DNA from: Corallococcus macrosporus
GTDB lineage: Bacteria; Myxococcota; Myxococcia; Myxococcales; Myxococcaceae
DNA length: 64,000 bases
NCBI RefSeq assembly: GCF_017302985.1
Contig: NZ_JAFIMU010000010.1
Coordinates: forward strand, 248,001-312,000
Reading direction: 5' to 3'
Below are positions 59,737-64,000 of the stretch, in pieces. Below the pieces are notes generated by a model that was given only the letters and a program-made list of their open reading frames with translations, did not search any database and was not told where the DNA came from. The translations under genes were made by a program, and so were the position numbers. Positions within the stretch are counted from its first letter, which is position 1. Each line of letters opens with the position of its first letter.

Positions 59737-60567
59737 ATGCCTTCACCCTCCTGGCGCCGCACCTTCGGCCTCACCGCCATCCTGGGCCTCTGTGCTTGCG
59801 GTGGTTCCGACAGCAACGTCTACCTGCTCGACTTCGGCTACCACTCGAACACGCTCGTGATGGGCACGAGCAGCGTCGAAATGGCCCCGGACGCCTTCCG
59901 CTCGGCCGACCATCTCTTCTTCAAGGTGGAGAGCCTGACGTACAGGCTGGCGGACCTGCGGATGGACCTGCCGCCCGAGCTGCGTTGCAAGGACGCCGAA
60001 GAGGTCCTCTCTCCAACGGTGTCCTGTGAGGACGCCGTGGCGGGCATCCCTGACTCGCCCTACCTCCCCGGCTCCGAGGAGGGCCCCCGTGGCGCGCTTC
60101 ACCTCCCGGGCCCCGTGGAGGTGGGCACGAACAAGACCCTGACCGTGAGGGGCGAACAGGTGTTCATCCCCCGCGTCGCCTACGACGCCATCGACACGCG
60201 GTGGGACCCGGGGACACCGGAGCACCCCAGCTTCCAGCTTCGCGCGCGCTTCATGTACTTGGGGAAGCCCCGCATGCTGGAGTTCGCCTTCCAGTCGGAC
60301 GAGCCCATGCGCTTCGAAATCCAGGGCATCCCGATGGGTCTGCCCAGGGAGTTCGCGGATCATCCCGCCGCCTTCGGCGGGACCCTGGACATGGACGACT
60401 GGCTCAAGGGCACCGACATCGGTGGCTGCCTGGCCACGGGGGACCTGACCCTGGACGGGAACGTGCTGCGGCTGGAGACCGGACGGGGCGCCTGCGCGGA
60501 TGCCGCCACCTACCTGCGGCTCAGCATCCAGCAGAGCGGGAACCTGTTCGCCGGTCTGCGCCGGTAG
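59737..60567 (+). CDS. Hypothetical lipoprotein
   Basis: A 276-residue lipoprotein (ILGLCAC near residue 21). The mature chain has a conserved-looking DLRMDLPPELRCKD region and later LDGNVLRLETGRGACADA. I do not recognise the family. It is divergent from the kelch lipoprotein, 48 nt away. The longer open frame back to 59392 is antisense to that gene and is not used. Confidence 0.65.
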   Translation: MPSPSWRRTFGLTAILGLCACGGSDSNVYLLDFGYHSNTLVMGTSSVEMAPDAFRSADHLFFKVESLTYRLADLRMDLPPELRCKDAEEVLSPTVSCEDAVAGIPDSPYLPGSEEGPRGALHLPGPVEVGTNKTLTVRGEQVFIPRVAYDAIDTRWDPGTPEHPSFQLRARFMYLGKPRMLEFAFQSDEPMRFEIQGIPMGLPREFADHPAAFGGTLDMDDWLKGTDIGGCLATGDLTLDGNVLRLETGRGACADAATYLRLSIQQSGNLFAGLRR

Positions 60568-60594
60568 ACACGAACGTCGGCACGCGGCGGCTTC

Positions 60595-61128
60595 TCAGAA
60601 CGGGGCGCCGACGACGTCGACCTTCACCTTGCCGCTGTTGATGTTGACGACCAGCGTGCGGATGACCTCCTGCCGCTGCTCCGCGGTGAGCTGGGACAGC
60701 AGCGGGCGCAGCTCCGCGCGCTGTGCCTCGCTCCACCGCCCGGTGGCCACCGCCTTCTCCACCAGTGCGCTCCCCTGGCTGAAAGCGGCCATGCTCTCCG
60801 GGGTCGGCTCCGGGAGCTTGGGCTCCGGCGCGGCGGGCGTGGGCGCGGAGGTGGCGGCGCGCAGTTCCTCCTTGAGGATCTGACGGATCTCCTCACGCAG
60901 CCCGGAGGTATCCACGGCCACGGTCGCGCGCAGGGGCGGCCCGTCCGAGGTGGGCTGGCAGGCCTCCAGCTTTCGCAGGGCCTCCTCCAGCCGGGCCTCC
61001 TGCCGCGCCAGCGCGTCGGACCGCACGGCACTCCCCTCCCCGGGCCCCAACACGGCAGCGGTGCCGAAGCCGATGGCTCCGGAGAGGATGGCGACGCCCA
61101 GGAAGGGCCACGGTCGAGTGGTGCTCAT
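60595..61128 (-). CDS. Hypothetical membrane-anchored protein
   Basis: A 177-residue protein with one N-terminal membrane helix (PFLGVAILSGAIGFGTAA), a short coiled-coil-like Glu/Arg/Leu region, a Pro-rich linker and a helical C-terminal domain ending in VVNINSGKVKVDVVGAPF. It may face the periplasm. It sits 15 nt after the secreted protein upstream and may share its transcript. No family recognised. Confidence 0.55.
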   Translation of the reverse strand: MSTTRPWPFLGVAILSGAIGFGTAAVLGPGEGSAVRSDALARQEARLEEALRKLEACQPTSDGPPLRATVAVDTSGLREEIRQILKEELRAATSAPTPAAPEPKLPEPTPESMAAFSQGSALVEKAVATGRWSEAQRAELRPLLSQLTAEQRQEVIRTLVVNINSGKVKVDVVGAPF

Positions 61129-61143
61129 GGGCGTGTTCCCACG

Positions 61144-61536
61144 CTACGGCGCCTTCGGCTCGTAATACGACATGGTGTAGACGGTCAGCTCCGTGCACTC
61201 GCCGGCCGTGTTCCATGCGAAGAGCACGTACGAGTCGCTGGCCAGCGAGCGCGCCGCCGCGACGAAGCTGGGCTTGGTGGAGTAGCAGGTGGCGAAGTTG
61301 CCCAGAGCGTCCTCGGCGTAGACGTTGACGTCCTCGCCGCCCACGTAGATTCGCGTCGTGACGCCGATGTACTGCTTGTTGTCGGTCGAGTTACGCGCGG
61401 AGCCAAGGCTGCCGTACGCCATCCGGGCCGCGGTGCTGATGGTCACGGGAACCGGGAGCTTCAGACCGGCCCACGCCGTGCCGCCAAGTCCCAACGTCGC
61501 AACCGCCAACCCCGCGAGGAGTGTCTGCTTCTTCAT
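61144..61536 (-). CDS. Small secreted hypothetical protein
   Basis: A 130-residue protein with a clear signal peptide (cleavage near GTAWA) and GAGGG before the ATG. The mature part is beta-rich with two Cys that could form a disulphide. Likely a periplasmic or extracellular protein. Unknown family. Confidence 0.65.
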   Translation of the reverse strand: MKKQTLLAGLAVATLGLGGTAWAGLKLPVPVTISTAARMAYGSLGSARNSTDNKQYIGVTTRIYVGGEDVNVYAEDALGNFATCYSTKPSFVAAARSLASDSYVLFAWNTAGECTELTVYTMSYYEPKAP

Positions 61537-61664
61537 GGTGTTTTCCCTCTGGAACGACGCAGCCGAAGAGCCACGGTGAGCGGGCCTGAGTAGCGGACCG
61601 CTTCACCCGGAGTCAAGCTGGGAACACCTGGATTCTATGCGAATCGCGGTTCGAGGGCGTGACG

Positions 61665-63854
61665 TCAGCCCGCGCGGGCCTGGGGGCGTGCGGGCATCTC
61701 CAGCTGGGCCTGCACGAGCCGCGCGTAGGCGCCGCCGCGCGCGAGCAGCTCCGCATGCGTGCCCTGCTCCACGATGCGGCCCTTCTCCATGACGAAGAGG
61801 ATGTCCGCGCCGGCCACGGTGCTCAGCCGGTGGGCGATGGTGACGCGGGTGCATGAGAGGGACTGCAGCGCCTGCTGCACGCGCCGCTCGGTGACGGCGT
61901 CCAGCGCGCTCGTCGCCTCATCCAGCAGCAGCACCGAGGGCTGGCGCACCAACGCGCGCGCCAGGGCCAGCCGCTGTCGCTGTCCGCCGGACAGGCTGGC
62001 CCCCTGGTCTCCCAGGGGCGTGTCGTAGCCCAGCGGCAGCGCGAGGATGTCCTCGTGGATGCCCGCGCGCGTCGCCGCGTCCACCACGGCCGACAGCGGG
62101 ATGGACGGATCCGCGAAGGCGATGTTGCTGCGCACCGACGCGTTGAACAGCCGCGTGTCCTGCACCACGATGCCCAGCTGCCGGCGCACCGAGTCGCTCT
62201 CCAGCTCCGTCAGGTCCATCCCGTCGAAGCGCACGCGCCCTGCCTCCGGCCGGTACAGCCCCAGGAGCACGCGCGCCAGCGTGGACTTGCCACCGCCGGA
62301 GGGGCCGACGATGGCCGCCCACTGCCCCGGAGCGATCCTCAGCGACACGTCCTGCAGGCACGGTGACTCCAGCGCGCCGTAGCGGAAGCGGACGCCCTCC
62401 ACGGTGATCCCGCCCGCCAGCTTCGGCGCGGGCCGCACCTGGCGCGCGTCCTGTTCCGGGGGTGTTTCGAGCAGGTCGTCGATGCGCTCCAGGTAGCCAC
62501 CCGCGAGCTGCAGCTGCCCGCCCACCGCGACCAGGGAGGCCAGGGGGGCCAGCGCGCCCAGCGCCAGCGCCTGGGCCGTCAGCATCGTCCCCAGCGTCAG
62601 CTCGCCGCGCAGCACCTGCCAAAGCCCCGTGCCCAGCAGCAGCGAGGGCGCGCCCACCTGGAGCCCCGCCGCCAGCGCGTCCACCACGCCCTGGTAGTAG
62701 CGCTTGCGCGAGGAGGCATTGAGCTGCCGCGTGTACAGCTCCCCCCAATGGCCCACGGCCTGGCCCTGCGCGCCCGAGGACTTCAGTACCTCCAGGCCGG
62801 ACAGCATCTCCACCGTGAAGTCCTGGGACTTCGCCTGCGCGTGCATCTCGCTGGCGAGCAACTCCTCGCGCCGCCGCCGCGTCAGGAGGAGCACCAGCAC
62901 CTGCGCCGCCGCCACGCCCGCCACCACCAGGAGCAGCGGCCGGCTCAGGCCCGCCAGCATCCCCACCGAGGAGAAGATGAGCAGCCCGTCCAGCATCACC
63001 GCCAGCGTGGCCGCGCCCAGGGCTTCGCGGATCATGGCCAGGCTGTTGATGCGCATCATCAGGTCGCCCGACGAGCGTTGCTGGAGGAAGGCATAGGGCA
63101 GCGACACGAGGTGCCGCACCAGCTCGCCCGCCATGCCCACGTCCAGCTCCACGCGCAGCCGCACCAGCAGGGCCGAGCGCAGCGACGTGGCCAGGACGTG
63201 GCACACCAGCACCAGCCCCACGCCCACGCCCAGCGCCGCCAGCAGGCTTGCGTCCTGACGCGGCACCACCCGGTCCACGGCCATGCCCGTGAGGAAGGGC
63301 AGCACCAGGGACAGGGCTTGCAACACCAGCGACACCGCGAAGATGCGCGCCCAGTTGTCCGCGTGGCCGCGCAGCAGCGCTGGCAGGCGGCGCACCAGGG
63401 CCGGCCGCGTGTGGCTGCCCTTGAGCGCGGGGGTGGGCTCGAACAACAGCGCCACGCCGGTGAAGGCGTCGCGGAACTCGCCCCAGGACAGCCGCCGCCG
63501 TCCCAGGGCGGGGTCCACCACGTCCACCCCACCCCGCCACAGTCCGTCGAAGACGACGTAGTGGTTGAACTCCCAGTGGAGGATGGTGCCGCGCTCCAGC
63601 ACGGGCACTTCATCGATGCCCAGGCTGACCCCTCGCGCGTCCAGGCCGAAGCGCCGCGCCGCATCCACCAGTGCCAGCGCGTGCGCTCCTCCGCGCCCCG
63701 CTCCTACCGCGCCGCGCACCTCCGCCGGACGCGCCGGGGCGCCGTGGTACGCCAGCACCATGGCCAGGCACGTGGGGCCGCAGTCCGCCGCGGTGAACTG
63801 CTGGAGGAACGGCACCCGGCGCCACCGCCGTCTCAGCTCACGCCACCGGCCCAT
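61665..63854 (-). CDS. C39-peptidase-containing ABC exporter (bacteriocin/peptide type)
   Basis: A 729-residue protein combining three domains. The N-terminal C39 peptidase has its active Cys 25 in TAADCGPTCLAMV and the His in NHYVVFDGLW. A membrane domain of six helices follows (160-440). The ATPase has Walker A GPSGGGKST, signature LSGGQRQRLALARAL and LLLDEATSALD. Such exporters cut a double-glycine leader and export the peptide. The start lies 3 nt after the stop of a gene entering from the right edge, a probable membrane-fusion partner. No precursor peptide is in the window. Confidence 0.92.
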   Translation of the reverse strand: MGRWRELRRRWRRVPFLQQFTAADCGPTCLAMVLAYHGAPARPAEVRGAVGAGRGGAHALALVDAARRFGLDARGVSLGIDEVPVLERGTILHWEFNHYVVFDGLWRGGVDVVDPALGRRRLSWGEFRDAFTGVALLFEPTPALKGSHTRPALVRRLPALLRGHADNWARIFAVSLVLQALSLVLPFLTGMAVDRVVPRQDASLLAALGVGVGLVLVCHVLATSLRSALLVRLRVELDVGMAGELVRHLVSLPYAFLQQRSSGDLMMRINSLAMIREALGAATLAVMLDGLLIFSSVGMLAGLSRPLLLVVAGVAAAQVLVLLLTRRRREELLASEMHAQAKSQDFTVEMLSGLEVLKSSGAQGQAVGHWGELYTRQLNASSRKRYYQGVVDALAAGLQVGAPSLLLGTGLWQVLRGELTLGTMLTAQALALGALAPLASLVAVGGQLQLAGGYLERIDDLLETPPEQDARQVRPAPKLAGGITVEGVRFRYGALESPCLQDVSLRIAPGQWAAIVGPSGGGKSTLARVLLGLYRPEAGRVRFDGMDLTELESDSVRRQLGIVVQDTRLFNASVRSNIAFADPSIPLSAVVDAATRAGIHEDILALPLGYDTPLGDQGASLSGGQRQRLALARALVRQPSVLLLDEATSALDAVTERRVQQALQSLSCTRVTIAHRLSTVAGADILFVMEKGRIVEQGTHAELLARGGAYARLVQAQLEMPARPQARAG

Positions 63855-63857
63855 GCC

Positions 63858-64000
63858 TCACCTCCGCCCGCCGCGCGCCTGCGCCCACAGCGCGGCCAGC
63901 AGCGACTCCGTGCCCACCTGAACTTCGACCGTGCCCGGAGTGCCCGGCGCATCGCCGCTCGACGACGCGACGTCACGGGCCCGGACGAGCACACCCGTCA
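63858..64000 (-). CDS. C-terminal end of a probable HlyD-type secretion protein (partial)
   Basis: Reading the minus strand from the window edge, an open frame of 46 codons ends at TGA 63858-63860: GVLVRARDVASSSGDAPGTP then VEVQVGTESLLAALW and a basic tail. The final strands and helix look like the end of a membrane-fusion protein working with the C39 exporter downstream. Too short for firm assignment. Confidence 0.45.
   Translation of the reverse strand, partial: TGVLVRARDVASSSGDAPGTPGTVEVQVGTESLLAALWAQARGGRR

Overview
The window is very GC-rich, gene-dense bacterial DNA with many lipoproteins and secreted proteins, several histidine kinases, two NtrC-type sigma-54 activators, FAD/molybdenum oxidoreductases and a C39-peptidase ABC exporter. 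This fits a myxobacterium (Corallococcus/Myxococcus-like). That placement is inferred from gene content and style, because the window holds no rRNA or other marker gene. No tRNA, rRNA or CRISPR array was seen.

Layout. 0-5 kb: moaA, a DUF4870 membrane protein, thiC under a TPP riboswitch, and a PH-like membrane protein. 5-9 kb: a run of three exported proteins (unknown; HEGWH putative metallopeptidase; kelch lipoprotein) facing a secreted unknown. 9-12.5 kb: a translationally coupled operon for a di-haem lipoprotein, a 2Fe-2S subunit and a molybdopterin subunit (isoquinoline 1-oxidoreductase type), closed by a strong hairpin. 12.8-26.5 kb: mixed metabolic and stress genes (SIP flavoprotein, GH43-like protein, cobalamin-type radical SAM protein, SUV3-like helicase, ferritin-like protein, fatty-acid desaturase, PPK2, di-haem peroxidase, SRPBCC and OsmC proteins). 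26.7-31.1 kb: an NtrB/NtrC-type pair followed after 12 nt by a subclass B3 metallo-beta-lactamase that closely resembles Stenotrophomonas L1.

31.2-37.3 kb is an accessory island of visibly lower GC. It is bounded by two imperfect direct copies (about 0.4 kb) of the upstream region and 5' end of a lipoprotein gene. The left copy is truncated; the right copy leads into an intact HExxH lipoprotein. Between them lie IS5-like and IS3-like transposase remnants, a subtilisin-like protease with three tandem C-terminal repeats, and an ATGA-overlapping pair that looks like a PD-(D/E)xK nuclease lipoprotein with a DUF3396-type immunity protein. Three broken genes in and next to this island each carry TGA where tryptophan is expected.

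39.4-46.5 kb looks like one transport locus: an OprO/P-type porin, a sigma-54 response regulator, its kinase, and a divergent SulP anion permease, with a cluster of TGTCGG half-sites between the kinase and the permease. 46.6-54.5 kb: a PAS/GAF kinase, a DUF4082 secreted protein, a Tat-exported amidase and a 960-residue protein whose C-terminus looks like an ADP-ribosyltransferase. 54.5-64 kb: lipoproteins, a serine hydrolase, an EVE-HNH type IV restriction endonuclease candidate, small exported unknowns, and a C39-ABC exporter with the end of a probable HlyD-type partner at the window edge.
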